Below are positions 24,601-39,600 of a DNA stretch of 64,000 bases, in pieces. Both the position numbers and the translations under genes were made by a program. The stretch spans positions 5,890,001 through 5,954,000 of the forward strand of contig CM082594.2 of the NCBI GenBank assembly GCA_040954595.2. The letters are read 5' to 3'. Position 1 is the stretch's first letter; every line of letters starts with the position of its first letter. The stretch is from Balanoglossus misakiensis. Lineage: Eukaryota > Hemichordata. The notes beneath the pieces were generated by a model. The model worked only from the letters and a program-made list of their open reading frames with translations. It did no database searches and had not been told where the DNA came from.

Positions 24601-27600
24601 GGTGCCTTGAAGTTAACCCTTTGAACGCCTATCTGTCAAAATGTCATTTTCTCTCATTTCCCCCTTAATTTTAGACCAAGTGGACATACGTATCCACTGT
24701 CTTCAGGTCCTAATCAAAATTGGAGAAAATATGCGGAAAAAGTTATGAGGGTTTTACATTTTTGAAAGATGACGACAAGTTAATATGGCGTTCAAAAGGT
24801 TAACATTATTATCGATCGACGAGCCATTTCAGTAGTGCTGGAACTGAAAACATCACCGCGAAGACGGCCAGCTGCTTCTCTTTGACGAGGTCTTCGTTTG
24901 AAAAGATAGCTATGGACAGATATGTATATTAGCGAAAAAAGATGTTCCTCAGACTGTCATTTCAACATTCCTTTCAGCATTGTGCTGTAAGTTGCAAGCA
25001 TCTCAGCACAGTTCTTATAACCGACAAAAATACATGAAATCCGATTATGGATGTTGCATTTTGGCATGATGTCTCTACAGGACGTTTTAGTAAGCCTTCA
25101 CAGAGAGTAAGTTGTGAAATCCGTTTTAATGAGGGAAACAGACTTTATATGAACTTTGATCTGACATACAAACTCACCCATAATACATACAGGTGTTGCG
25201 TGTACCCGATGTCATATTGATAAATTTTTAATCTTTTAATAGACTCAACATAAATTCATATTTGACAGTCAAATGATATAATTTCGTACTTATAGTGACA
25301 CAACAACAAACTATTTACAAAACCATGTAGAGGAACCTAAAATAAAATATTGCACTCTTAAATGACAGACCAAAACTGAAAGATTATTCATCGATTTTCA
25401 GACATCCCCCACCCTCAAACAGGAATAAAACGGAAGTCGCCCATTACCTCATTCCCAGTAGCTCACCGTCTGTCTCTGTAGACACGCATCCCAAGATGCC
25501 CTGCCGTGCAACCACTGCGACTGTCCACGTTTTATCACAAGGTGCGGGCAAGGTGATTGATGAATATAGGTATAAAGTACATACCTAATGATACTTACAC
25601 ATCAGCCAGGCTTGTCTTGGATCGGAACTATTTGGCAATGGAAAGCGGGTCATTTCCTTAACGCAGGCCTGTATCTCTCAAAGGATCACGTGCGCAAATT
25701 TGACAGATTGCTAAATCTAGCCACGCAAGCAACTCGAGGGTAATGTTGTAGCGCTACATGCAGATATCAGGCAAAAAAAATTTCGATGGTAAATGTATCT
25801 GCAAAAAAGTTTTATATTGAATATCAGAAAATTTGACCATCATAGTAAGCGCATGCGCATTACACGATTCCCTGCGTCACCTGCAGGGCGTCAACCACCA
25901 AATCAAATGCGAGATCTTCCTTAATTTGCCCGATCAGCCGCAAACGTGTCAGCCACAAATGGAAGTCGATGCTGCAGACAACAAAAACCGTATATTCCCA
26001 TAGATGCCGAACAATGATATTCGTAAATCAATATTCTGAAGGTTAAACGTAGCGCTTTGATTCGCGATAATAATACGGTGCCGTGGCATAAGCAAAGAAG
26101 TCAAGATCAAAATTTGATATCATATTTCCGTTTCGCTTTGATTGGCTGGTAACAGACTTTTGAGCATGAAAACTATTTTCAAAAGTGGATGGTGGGATTA
26201 TGCATGGACCAATTAACCCGCTTGGCTTCGAAAACTGTAATCTCATCGGTTCTGTGTAATCATATCGGGGCCGGTTGCAACACGAGTATATTTGGTTGAT
26301 TGGTAATTGCCGCGATGATGCGTGATGTAATCCGGTGAAAAATATGTTTTGGTAACCACAGCTTTTGAAATAGTTAATACATGTTCATCGAGTGAACAGC
26401 GTTCCTGAAATACCTTTCGGTGTGCGCGGTCGTCATCAACTAATCTTGCGCATGCTCTTGTGATAAAAGATGACCATCATACACACCTTCCGTCCCGCTT
26501 GTAGACACGAGAGTGAAAAATCTCGCCAAAATGAATAATCGGTCTCTACCATTTATTCGTTTTGGGTGAGATTTTACTCTCATATCATACAAGCGGGGTG
26601 GAAGTTGTGTGTGGTTTAACGTTCATTCACTACATACATACACATGTACCTTAACATAAACGGTGTCTTGTATCAAACATAATTAATGGAAAATTGGCAG
26701 CGAGAGAGAGACTTTGTCCCTTTAATCACGCTTCTGAGATGTTAGCCACGTGACACTTTGGAAGACATTCACAAAGTGATTTTATTATCACGTGAATAAC
26801 TTCCATATGTTGATATTTCCGCAGTGTTGTGGAAAACTCCCGTAAGTGGGAGTTACATGAAAAACGACAAGAGCTTGAGAAAACAATATCCCGATCTCCG
26901 ATTAAATGTCCGCCGTTCCTTCCTGTCTCGCAATGTCCATTTCAAGTGAAATTAATCACGCCAGATAAATCAATCAAATGGGCGTTTTGCCAAGACTGAC
27001 AGGATTAAATAGTTCGACAAATGTTGCGTGTGCGGTTTTAATTTCCGATAATACTCATCGAAGGCAGTAAATGGACAGGTTCTGTAAAGTTGTTGATTAG
27101 CGGCGCGTTTATGGGGCCTTCTGATGATTTCATTCGAAGGACGATTAAGCATCTTCGCCACTTTGAGTTTAATGTGCTTGCGCGGTGAGACGCAATCAGC
27201 GGTACGATAATAACGACGGCACTTTTTTATCGGTTTCCTGTCTACCGCGTTCCCAAATAGCCGAATTAGGTATTTAATCATTCCCGTGCTTGGCCTATCA
27301 ATCCTTCTCTGTATGTGAATGCAAACGAGGAAGTAATGGGTAAAATCTAAATATAAAACGCAGAAAATTAAAAACCATGGGTGTATTATGTACACTCAAT
27401 CTGACGGCATAGCCAATTGAAAATGACACTCTTAAATGTAACTTCAGATGAAGGGAGATTATTATGAATTGGCAAATTTGATGGTAACTGGTAGGGCTTC
27501 TGACATGTTTTAACCCTTGAATAACTATCCCAGTTTCACCTTCTTAAAATGTTTCCTCATCTGCCATATTCACATTCCGTCGACACGCTGGGCAGCTGAT

Positions 27601-30600
27601 CTTTTCACCGCCCAGAAATGGCTTTGATTTGTATAGTGGGTTACACTAACTTATCAAAGGCACTGTATCGATCTGCGCGGCCGTGTTCTCAACTAGGTCA
27701 TACTGAGCACGGTTTTCGAGAGAGAGGAATATAATTGATCACATAAACAGCTGCAAGATTACGTCAAGAGGCTGAAATCACAATAATTTCATGGCCGGTG
27801 AGGTCACAAACCATTAAAGACCTTCGCGAGTATATCAAACCGTTAAACTCGGTCAGTCAGTCAGTCAGTCAGTCAGTGTTTTGTTTGTGTGCGTGTGTAC
27901 ATACGTACGTACGTCAGTGCTATGCTACCCTGGTGTATTTTGAAGTCATATCGATATACGCACATAATTATTTGACGCTACATTGAAAAACTTAAACTAC
28001 GGAAACGCGTATTACACCAAGCGGAAAACATCTGATCCACCACAGAACTTTGAATGCATTACTGATTTTGATGAGACGATATATACAAAGAGGGACACTG
28101 AAGTGTACAATTCCAATGTATCATTATCACTTTTTTCATAATCCAATGGCTTTGGTATATTGCATTGGGGGGGGGGGGTTGTACAAGAGCGTGGGCTGAA
28201 AACAAAACAGAACTCCGAATGGAAAGTAATGTACTGTTAGATTTCCCGTCAACCGTTAAGAGTTGCAGCAATTGACTGCGATATCCAAAAATCGTGGCGA
28301 GACGCCAATTTCCTGGCCGTGTCCAATAAAGAGGCTTCTTCACACGCGGAGCCTGCGATGCAGAAGGGAAATATTAGAAATCAATTGCGCGGAGGGGGCT
28401 GGGCTTAGTCAGGCATATTAACACTTCCCCTATCACGTCGAGATTATCTCCGTAGACCGCACTCGGCGTTGAACACGTAGTGCATTCAAGCCCCTTTTCT
28501 ATAGCACCAGGCTGTCGCCTCGAAAACGAAGTGAAACAGATATAACACGTCGATTTTCAGGATAAGAGAGTTGTTTGTGTCCCGCCACGCGTGAAACATC
28601 GCCAGCCGCCGAGAACAGACACCGGAAAGACCGCTTGTGTGGAACTTTAGAACGTCCTAGATTGTTGTAGTTTGTTGAAATGCAAGTAGGCTGATGTCTA
28701 AGTCTTGCAAATAACTGTAGATGGACATAAAAATACTCGTTAAGGGAGAATCATTTTATTTCTTGGGGAGAGGGTGGAAGATTTTGGTATCAACAATTGT
28801 TTTAACCACTGTTACAGCGATTTTTTTATTCGATTATACTAGGCCACTTTTTCTTCAAGGCAAGACACTGCAGATGAAACAAGTGTTTTCCTCGGCACCA
28901 TCTGCCAACAGTTTTTTCCCCCAAAACCCTCCATCCACCCCCAAAAATCAAATGGTTCCCTCCTTATTGAGCGTTGTTCATGCATAAAACGCAACCACTT
29001 TCACAATCAAAACTATTGAATACACTGGGACTAATTTCTTGATTATCTGACTTCGCTTCCCTCGCGAAACTTCCCCTAATGCATGCAACGATTTCAGAGT
29101 AACAACCTGTCGTCGAGGCAAAAAAATAAAAATAGAGTGACGCAGTCTCTTCTATTGATTTATATTTGTATCGAACGAGATTTGTGAAACACGTTTCTTC
29201 AATCAGCCGACTAAGGCCTGCCAACTTACCCGCGTCAAAATCAATCCCGTCACCCGCAAAGACCCATAGTCGTCAAAACGGTTTCTGTTATGATTCCGGT
29301 AAAAAAGATGCGTTGCTATTCAACTGTTCAATAACAAAGTTTCGACTTAACAGTACAAGAACAGCGGAACAATCGACGATAACAGGTCTTCTTCTAGGAA
29401 GAGCACTTTGCTAAAATTAAACTTTGAAACGCCGAAGTTTTGTCACGTCATTGAAAACGCCTTGATGAGTAACAGCTGTGGAAATCTAACAAACGCATCG
29501 TCTTGAATAGGGATACAAATCGTGGCATGCTATGAACTACTTTACGATGAGCTACGACAACTTGAATACACTTTGTTCAATGGTTCCATTCTTTCACAGG
29601 CCATGAATAACGTTGATAGTTTATTTTAGCAAATGATATCGCGTTTTAAGGACAGATGTGATGATCATTGTGGTTTTTTCTGAATTTTAACGAGACAAAA
29701 TCTCTTAAGAGTAAAACTACATGTATTTTCAACATCAGAAATGTTGTTTTGAGATCATAACAGCACTTACTATACAACTTATACAAACTGTTCTCATCTC
29801 CCAAACGACCAAGGTAGAACACGCCTTTGCTGACTTGAGTAATACTTTCATTAGGTACATGTTGAGTTGTTGTAAATGCTACCTGTTGTCCCGAAGAACC
29901 GGCGAGGGATACCGTATTAATGACTTCACTCTTAAGTTTCAAACTGGAAACACCAGGTGTGTATTGCCCGTGAAACTGTAATACGGTGTGATACAAGACG
30001 TTCCGGTTGCGTTTGCTGGCAGCGTCGCGTACAAGCTTGGATACTGGATACAACGAAGAGAACATGTTTCGTTTTGGCAAACGGGGATCGTATGATCGTT
30101 AGAAATTCATGCCTTAAAACGACGGGATTAAATTTACTAAGTTATTAATTTCTGAGATTTCGCTCATATTTCAACAGCATCCACCTATTCTCAAATCGTT
30201 TCAAATCTCATATTAATTTTCTTGGAAAACCCGTAATGTTAGATCAAGATAATCTTGAGCAAATTTTTGGTGCGACAAATGTTCTCTTCACAATGTCATT
30301 TACGGCCATTTTATTGTGATTTAGAACTAAACGCACACAGACTAGATAATCCGCACAGATTTCATAACCGGGGAATAACAGACACCGTGGTATGTAATCT
30401 GTGTTACATCATCGACGTTGCAATATCCGGTACAGTCTCTCATTCGCCTGAAAAAAACCCGTAATATTCCTTTAAATTGCTACTCGGAGCTCGAGGCACA
30501 CCCGTGACGTAACGATTTTTGAAGCGATCGGATTGCGAGACCCAGATGCCTGAATTGGCCATCTGCAAAGGTCGACCTGTTGTCAGTTGTGGGCTGTACG

Positions 30601-33600
30601 TCACGGTTTCCGCGCTGACTCATTGGCCAGAAACTCTTGCTGCGGTTTTTGTCTCTCAGCGGGGAGCTCTGAAGGTACATCGCTCTACCGGCTCACAGGA
30701 GCACGAAAGTGCAAACATAATTTATTAATCTGCACGATGTGGTCGGTCAGAAACGAGTCGCCCAGGCGCGTGAAACAAGAACCAGATCTTGTCACGCTGT
30801 TCCCATTACCTCTCTTGTTCTCGTCAAAACACGAGTGTTCAGCACGTTCTTTATTACACTGTCGGTCACTGGTTCAACGTTAAAACTGTATCTGTAAAAC
30901 ATTAGCGCTTTTGCAATTAACGTCTCTAGACTGTGAACACCTTGCAAGGTTTCAAAGTTTTACGCCTGTGATGGTCACTTGTGACGCATTCGCATCTTGC
31001 CTGGCGATAATATTAGATTGTACTCTATTAGGTTCGTTAAAGATTTTCGAAACTACATTTAAATTCAGGTTATCAGGCTACAACTTTTGTTTTACCAAAA
31101 GGGAATTTGACTTGATAGTTTAATGAATACTATTATTGTCTGTAAAGGGCATTTGCCAAGAAATGTGAAATGTTAAAGGTTGATTTGGATTAATCGTGAC
31201 GATTTCTCCCTGCTTTGGGGTAAAACGATATCTCTGGAAGCCACTAGGGAACATTATTTATTTATTTCTGTACAATTGGGAAAAAAATCAGGACAGGGTC
31301 GGATTTTGCCCAGACAGACACAGGGGACCAGTTACATCGTTAAGTAATCGGCATTTCTCGTGACGCTTCTGCCCACCGTTTGCAATTAATGACATTTCCC
31401 TGAGCGTTTACCTGCTCGATTCTGCTCGCGCTAAGCCGACACGCGCTGAAGGACCACGCTGTCGCGTACGCCCAAAATAGCAACGACCCAATGGCATTGA
31501 CCGTCGATTGCGCCAATTTGAACTTAATGGGATCTTGCATCCTCGTTTTTTGCTGTGACATTTATATGTTACACTGATTGATGTAGCGAACGAGCCCGCG
31601 GTGGGTAGGCGAGGTACATGTAGGCGTCGCCAGACATGACGTCTGGGCAGCCGACATGATGTGTGAAGTGTGTGAAATGTCGCACAGTGCTCTGCCAAAT
31701 TACAGCGAAATGTGTGAAAATTCAATCAACACCTTCTTTAAGAAAAGACAGGGTACCCCGTGCCTATACGGCTCGTCCAATGACCCCTTGTCTACACACG
31801 GCCGTACTTTGTCAACTTATATGCTTATGTGCAATTTGTTATTTTTACCGAGTTACACAGTGAACATAGAAGTTTGTCGGAGCCAATAATGGTTACACAG
31901 GTGAATAAATATTTGAAGTGTAAACTGCTGACAGTTAACGAAATTCTCAATGCCTGTCATACACAGTACGTTATTATGAAAGAACAGCGAGAAATGCCAG
32001 CTGAAAAATTGAATTCCGACCCAGCACCATTACAAGGCGGCGGATGTGTACTAGTTTCATATGAAAATGCCTTAAACGTGTCGCGTTGCAAAAATTTACA
32101 TCGTGTGCGTATATAAGTCCAAATCATTGATCCGAATTTACCGTTAAAATTGTCCGAGTCAGTATATAAATTGAAAACATTAATTTCATTGTTTGGACCA
32201 TAGGTATGACAATGCTTCATGAAACACTGAAATTTAAAACGCTTTTAACTGAGTCAAGAAAATCGGCGTTGTTCCTGTAAGCAAGTACAGCATACATGTA
32301 CTTAGTAATAGACTCCAGACTCTCGACCGAAGTTAATTGCAGTGATGTTATAGCGATGTGTAACGGGAGAACGGGGACCCAATTATATTCTCTGTCTAAG
32401 AGGGGCTTTTAGTTCTTTAAATACAGATGAGTTGTCCTTAAATACACTTGCTGTGGTTAAGTGACTGGTATTATATAAAATACCGGTAATAACGGTTCGC
32501 TTGAAGGGTAAGCGGATGTCTGTGTTGTTTAGTAATGTCTCCTTTGAATTCTTGCCGATTGCCCGGATGTTAGAGGGTGTACTGCCGTTGTTTTCTGTTT
32601 TCTTGGGGGGGGGAGAGAGAGACGAGCAGGGAAGACACTGCACCAGGGTTCATATTACGATGTGATTTATCTGAGTGCTTTCCACGCGAGACATTGCACT
32701 GCTGTAGGAAAATACCGTGCTGTACTCCCTTATTCAAGAGTGATGCAACGTTATTCTGTAACTATCTCTTGATATTCATTTGAAAGGAGCAACGAACGCT
32801 CGGGCTTATTTTTTTATCAGCGCAATGCAATTTATATTAATGAAACAAACCTGGCTGGCAAAGGCTTGCCGTGAGGACTCAATCATTATTGCTTTTTAAA
32901 TAATTGAATCTATAATAAAGATACCGGGAGGAGTTTTTTGGGGATTGGAAGGAGATAACTGCTTTTAAAGTACCGTGCATTACCCTTTGAAGTAAGCCCA
33001 ACACTTAACTATAAGTTGCACATCGCCCGATTTGGTGCTTTTCGTAAAACTGTTAGCTTATACTGTCTTCACTGTGAACAGGGTGTGGTTAGGTGCAATC
33101 TCAGTACCGCATTGCAGAATCAGTCACGACTGAATGATCAATGATTACTACGTCATGCGCCAAGTGTCGCCATGGCACCCAGGAATTCACCCCGAAGTAT
33201 TTTTCATTTCATTATTAATAATGGCCGCCGTATGGTGAAACTTCTTGTAGAACACATGGGAGTTTGTTTTGCAAGAATTCTTTTGCGAGAGTTTGTCTGC
33301 CTAGTTTGGGGCGGATTGTGTGTGTATATATGTACGTACGTACATGTATGTATGTGTGTTAGATGGTAGCCTTTATGTAATAAATCATTCAACTTTTCAT
33401 CAAGTCCACCTCCGCCACCATCAAACGATTCCCTCAATAATTCCATCGACAGGCACAATATTGAAGCGTCGTTATGATTGTGGCCACATGGGGTGTACAT
33501 CACCTACTATTGAGCGAAACATATTTCAGCGTGTATGGCAACTTCCGTCTGAGCCATCGGTGAACCCCCAGCGACCACTTGGGTGAATCCACACAGACAT

Positions 33601-36600
33601 CGGCTCGTCACGCGGCCATAAATAATATTCCCGACCGCCATTTGTTGAGATCACAACGTTGAAAATTCCATTAAATTGCCCCGCGGGCCAGATGGCACCA
33701 CTAATTGCGTCATAAAACCCGCGACATCAATTACGCGAACACTATTCTCGCACGAGGTGACATTTGATCTCTTAGTGAAATTTCACATGACGTGAATTAT
33801 GGTTCATGACGTGAAGAGGGAGAGAGGCATCTTCAAGATTTCTTCTTGGCAAAGCGACATTGCTGAGAGATGTGATCTCCTGTGTTTACTCTCTCATCCT
33901 AACCAAACCAAACCAAACCAAATAAACCAAGCCAAACCAAACCAAAACAAAAGTCGTTTTATCACACTGGACAGCCTTAGTACATACATGTACATGGCGA
34001 TACCAGAAAAGGATGTTTGGGGTATGCAAGGTTTAGGGGTCACGAAGATGACCTATTAAAAACATAAACAGCCATCGATGTTCCAATATCGTGTGATGCA
34101 AACTTGCCACACGACGTAATGATGTCAACGCGCGTAGCTGTGGGGGAAATTCTTGGAGAAAATCAAACGTCAACAATAATTATAACCCATGCCTGTTGAA
34201 CCAATATCAATTAGTATCAGTATCAACCAGCATCAATTTATTCTACTCAACATTACTGCACACAATATGTAATCTCTATAATTGTACATCATTTTGAGCG
34301 AATATTGCGCCTATATTTGATGTGAATAGGTTCAGCCCCCCCCCCCCTCCCGCCTGTGGAACTCATAAACTAATGACAAGTGTACGCGCGTCTTAATCTG
34401 CAAAGATTTTAGAGTCAGTATCTCCATCTTCGTATTGAAGATTTTACTTCTCTTTAAGTGGTAGATGGTTTATCTAATGAACGTAAAATTCAAGTCTCTC
34501 TTTGTGGCAGGCAGCGCCTTGGCAAAAAAAGCCGCATCGAAAATAACCCTTAATGGGTATGTGAACGGACTAAAAGCATTTATTTTTTTCCCCAGCCAAA
34601 GAAAGGAATCAAAGATTTTCAGTGTAAGAGCTCCCCGCGATTATCGATCCATCTATCTTTACGGCCTGGCGTGCCCAGATTAGTATCATGCTCTTTCATT
34701 TTCTGCTCGTATTTATAGCCATAATGAAACTCAAATTTGGCCACGAGCAGCGTTTATCATCATTCGGCTCGCCCGCGAACTGGCAGAGTGAGACCGCAAT
34801 ATGCACGCACTCAACATGAATTTATATTACCAGATCCGCGGACTGTTACTCATAAAACCTGATGATCTATGGGCAGAGGAAGATTGAAAAGGCTGATCTC
34901 CGTCTTTGATTTATCAACGTTAAGGAGAAAATGCCCCCTTTTCCTTTCTAATCTCTTGTATGTATTTCCTCCACGTGTGCTGCATTCAAATAATTCCACT
35001 TTGATTCATGGGAAGGGCGCATTCCGTTAAAGCTAAGGGGTCAGTCATACTACAGGCTATCAAAATATACGCGGGGCATAGCAAACTTTGCTGGTCTGGG
35101 TGATGGGGTCACGTAGTTCCCAACAGTTCTTACTTCACATTTTGAACACTTTCAACCGAACAAAAACATCGCATGAACATACACAGAAATTACTAAGCTG
35201 TCGTGTCTTTCAATACTGTTACAATTACAGCAGGTCGCGTTCAAAGCACAGGACTACACACGACCAATCAGAATTCGTCTTACAACGATTAGTAGGTACA
35301 ACTCATACGCATGCGTGATAAAACGCGCACGGAAATCAAAATGGCGTCGAGTGTGGGCCCTTTCATCGAAGCTATCGAGTCGCCAAATACATCGAACAAC
35401 CTGCAACACAGCCTGAACTCGAGGACACTCTCCACCAGTTGGATGTTAAAGTTAGTCTTTAAATGTACATTGGTATGCGAAAAACCGCAGTGAATGTATT
35501 TGAAGGTCTACATTTATCAAATGTAAATGTAAATTGAAAATGATATAGCGTTAAACTGGAACTTGAATGTCATGATCATATTTCGTTCGCCGAAAAAAAG
35601 TCAATAACGAGCGATATTTGTGAGAAAAAAAACAATTTCCAATGTACATTCACATTGATCGATTTTTCCCCCTACTTCGTAATATAGAAATTAACAGCGG
35701 CGCCTTCAAAGCGCCTGCACTGAAAGTGTTGAAACCTCAACCGTGTGGAAAACCAGGCAGAGCAAAATGGAACAGGTCACGCATGTGTTTGACATAGTTC
35801 TCTGGTAGTTTATAAATGCATGTACCCCGTCATATAAATGGCGCCTTCGCGCGCACGTGGGGACTTGTCATCGATAGCGCGATTACCAGCTGCATCGGAC
35901 CCGCAGGCCACGCTATTAAAGACGTGCAAAACGCGAGTCGATCTTCTGCTGCAAATCGAATCAGCGCGGTTAACACTGCAAACAGACGCGCATGTCAATT
36001 GTTATTACTCACGGCCGAACGACACATTTTTACACAATTCAATCGGCAACCGTACCGAACAAAGTAAACGCTCCAAACCCCTAGCATTTTCAAATACCAA
36101 CTCAAGCGAAAATAATTTCGAATCGGTAGTAAAACGTCTTGCAGCTTAAATCCATAGCATGTTTAATCCCCTCTTTTACAATAAATCGATTTTCAGTTAC
36201 AAAGAACCGATTAAATCAACCGATTAATATTTACCACTGCGGTGTTAAATGCGAGCTTTGTAAACGTATATTTGTTCCCAGCCGACTCTCTTGAACGTAA
36301 CCGCGAACATATTGTTGATTTGAAATTTCTTGTCACGATCCCTTCCACTGAATGGTTTTTCCCAGAAAACTTTCACACTCGCGTGCGCTATAATTCGAAC
36401 TGTAATGCAATATATGATATTTCCATATCAATTTGCGTAACTCACTGGGCATATTTGTTGAAATTATCCACGCTTTCTGCTATTAGTTGCCGGGAAATTT
36501 CATTTGACCCCAGTTGTCAGTTTACGCTCCGTCGGACGCGGTGCAAATGTGGCAATCTTCCGCATTGGCAGATTTTCCAGGGAGTGTAATGGTGGTTACC

Positions 36601-39600
36601 GAGGCAACCTGGCTGTTCACTCTTGCCGAAATAATGCAACCCGGGGCCAATGTACATAACATTCTTAGCCGGATGTATAATCTACTTTAGGAACTTTAAA
36701 ACACCTTAAACTAGGTCCTGCGCAAAAATCCGTGTCTGATGTGTAGACACGCTGAGCGTGACAGGTTACTTTTTACAAACACCAGAAAGAGTTTGAATAA
36801 TTTGATAAAGCTGCGCAACCGAGATTCTTGTGCAATGGCAAAGTTTTTGTGTCCAAGGTTTGGAGAGAATGCAAACAGCGACGGCGGCGGCAACAACAAC
36901 AACAACAGCAGCATCAAAAACAACGAGAAAACCACGTTGATCATAGGCATATTAAGGGGAATATCACGTACTCCATAACCTTACATATAGAATTTCGAGG
37001 AACTTCTGTTGTAAAATTGTCATGTTCTTGAAATTTTCTCAAAAGGTTCTGAGAGAGAAGCTTATAAAGGAAACACTAATGTAACTATGCTTGTTTTCGC
37101 GATACTTTCCCATATTTGAAACCCTCTATCTACAAAACACTCTGTTGTGTTTTCGTGATTTTAAAAAGTTCGTTGAATAAGTATAGCGTCACGTTGATAG
37201 TGCTACAGACAACATAGGCGTGAGTGAGTGCGTAAATGGGAATACACGTATTTCTATTGCCCTTCTTGAAAAATCTGTTGGCGACGCATTGTATAGTTTT
37301 GAAGACCACTGCAGCCAGCAGCTACTTGGATAGTAAAACTACTAGTATCTAAAAAGTGAATGATTGATCACACATGCACAGTTTAATAATGGCGAGCCTG
37401 GAACAAGCACAAGAAATTAAGCAAAACAAACCACATGAAGTGACTGTAAAATTGATATAAAACATGTACAAAGGAAAGTGCCTGGTCACAACAATTAAGG
37501 AATGGCTGTGTATAAGTGCGCGTTGCAACGTCACCCATATACTGGTGTTGGAATCAAGTCGCAGGGCCGGAGCTTGGATTACCATGGTAATACGTAATCC
37601 CATAACATTTGAATGGAGATTGGAAAGTTTCTTTTTTCAATCTATAGCCACCAAATGAGATTCTGCGGAGAGGGCCGGCCAATATTTCGGCGCCACTTAA
37701 AGCGGCACGAAACAGAACTAGCACGCGTGCTCGCAGACTTGGCCAATTCCGTGGTCATTTTCGTTCATTTCGATGTAACGATAATCGTAATAGGCACCTT
37801 CTGACGGCGGTGCATCCGATCCATTGACGGACAACTCAATAATTGGCTGCAGCTTTGCGTATTACGTATCTATTTGCCAGGAAATTTGCAATTAAAGGAA
37901 AAAAGGAGCCACTCGCCGAAATTATTAATTGGTTTCCCGTAATGCCTATTTCCTTCAATATGTTCTTTCCCTTCGTTTCACTCAGGCGATGACGATATTA
38001 TACATGTTATGACCACCGGTGTACATAAATGGGGAGGGGGAGGAGGAGGAGGAGGAGGAGGAGAGAGAGAGAGAGAGAGACACAGAAAGAGAGATCATTT
38101 ACCCTGAATAGAAAGGGAATCATCGGAAATCGCTTTGCTTGGGCAAACAACATGCTTGTGTGAGCATTACATAGCAGTTTGATGCCTTTATTCACTTGTT
38201 TAAAATTTCATGGTGGTTCAGACCTGTATAGAGACTACGCGATTTAAGTGACTGCACACATGTTACCCTTGTGTTCAACTCCAGTCACAAATTAGTGCGT
38301 GTGACAATTTCTTTCGTATAGGTTGGCCTTATCAAACCGCCGCATGCTAAAATAAATTAATAAAGCCTTCCTCCATGGACGAGACACTAACATGATTTAA
38401 TCAGTTTTAGTTATTAATTTCTACCAAAACATTTCTGGTGTGTGCACATGGTACTCCAAAGTCAGAGAACGTGGACAAAATGAAACTGACGACATTTATT
38501 TTGTTTATGTTTCAGTCATCGTCATATGTGCCTCCGCCGACGAAGTCAGAGAAATCATGCTCCACGCGTTCGACCACGGGATGATCAACGGCGAGTATGC
38601 CTTCTTCAACATCGAGCTCTACAGGGACCCGAAGTACGGCGAGTATCCGTGGAAACGCAACGACGAGCGGGACGACGACGCCAAGAAGGCGTACGAAGCG
38701 CTGATGACGGTGACGCTGCTGCAGCCGTCCAGCCCGGAGTACATGGAGTTCTCCAACCAGGTGAAGAGCCGCGCCAAGTCCAACTACAATTTCACCTACG
38801 AAGATGACGTGGTGAGAACACAAATTCTATTAGCCATTCTCTTCACCATTGCACGCTATATTCTTGTACCCCTTTGGACAACAATGCATTGCGGTTATGA
38901 CGTCATCTTTGTGCAAAATCGGCCATTTTTCTTTTGCATTGTTATGGCCATATGTGAGTTGTACACCCGTTTATTATCTTATTCAAAACTGTGCACGCAT
39001 ACTGATATTTGCATGCACATCTATAAGTAAGTTCATTGAACTAAATTCTTGTTTGAAAGTCAAAATCACTCAAATAATCCAACAAAGAGATTGCAACGCA
39101 AGGGCCTTTAAAACATGCGTGCATCCGGTTTGATAGACACCAGTGAACTTAATCAAGGAGAGGCCAAGGCATTTGATTAATTGAACGAGCAAAATCATGG
39201 CCTCTAGTACAACATACTGTGTTCAGGGTTACAGGTCCTCGCTATTTTCAACATGAAAGCAAATGCGAACGTGAAGATTGCTCCAAAGTTAGTTTGTGTC
39301 AATAGGAACAGAGAAAAGACGATAATTTGTAAAGAAGAGTTTATCTAAGGATTACATGGTTATTGCAGCTACTCGCAAATAAAAAAGGACCAATGAAGGT
39401 CAAGACATTAACTCGAGGGAAAATTCATTAAGAGCAATCAAAAGACGAAACTGGCCGATTTGAAGCGGTTTGATTTTTTTGACATTAGGACAAAAACACC
39501 GGTCGGTAGTAACATGTGACCAATATATTATCGTCTACAGCTTAACTGAAAATCGACAATCTATGACAGCCCTAAGGCATTTCACATGACTATTTCTGTG

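Larger units (their letters stand above)
20876..38515 (+). other. Intron 1 (from exon 1b; 17.6 kb)
   Basis: The donor gtagg at 20876 and acceptor tttcag at 38515 bound the largest intron. No third copy of the ligand-binding first exon is visible. It contains a (CTGTA)n array (23755-23858), a TTAA-flanked element (24617-24800), an imperfect hairpin (26478-26614), small tandem repeats (27852-27878, 33899-33950, 38030-38081) and a start-codon-plus-donor candidate exon (35341-35451). The remainder shows nothing I can name. Confidence 0.75.

Noticed and set aside
26970-27395. Minus-strand open frame of 141 codons in intron 1
   Set aside because: No family resemblance and no supporting splice sites or promoter.
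29646-30080. Minus-strand open frame of 144 codons in intron 1
   Set aside because: No recognisable motif, no codon bias, no splice partners; consistent with chance.
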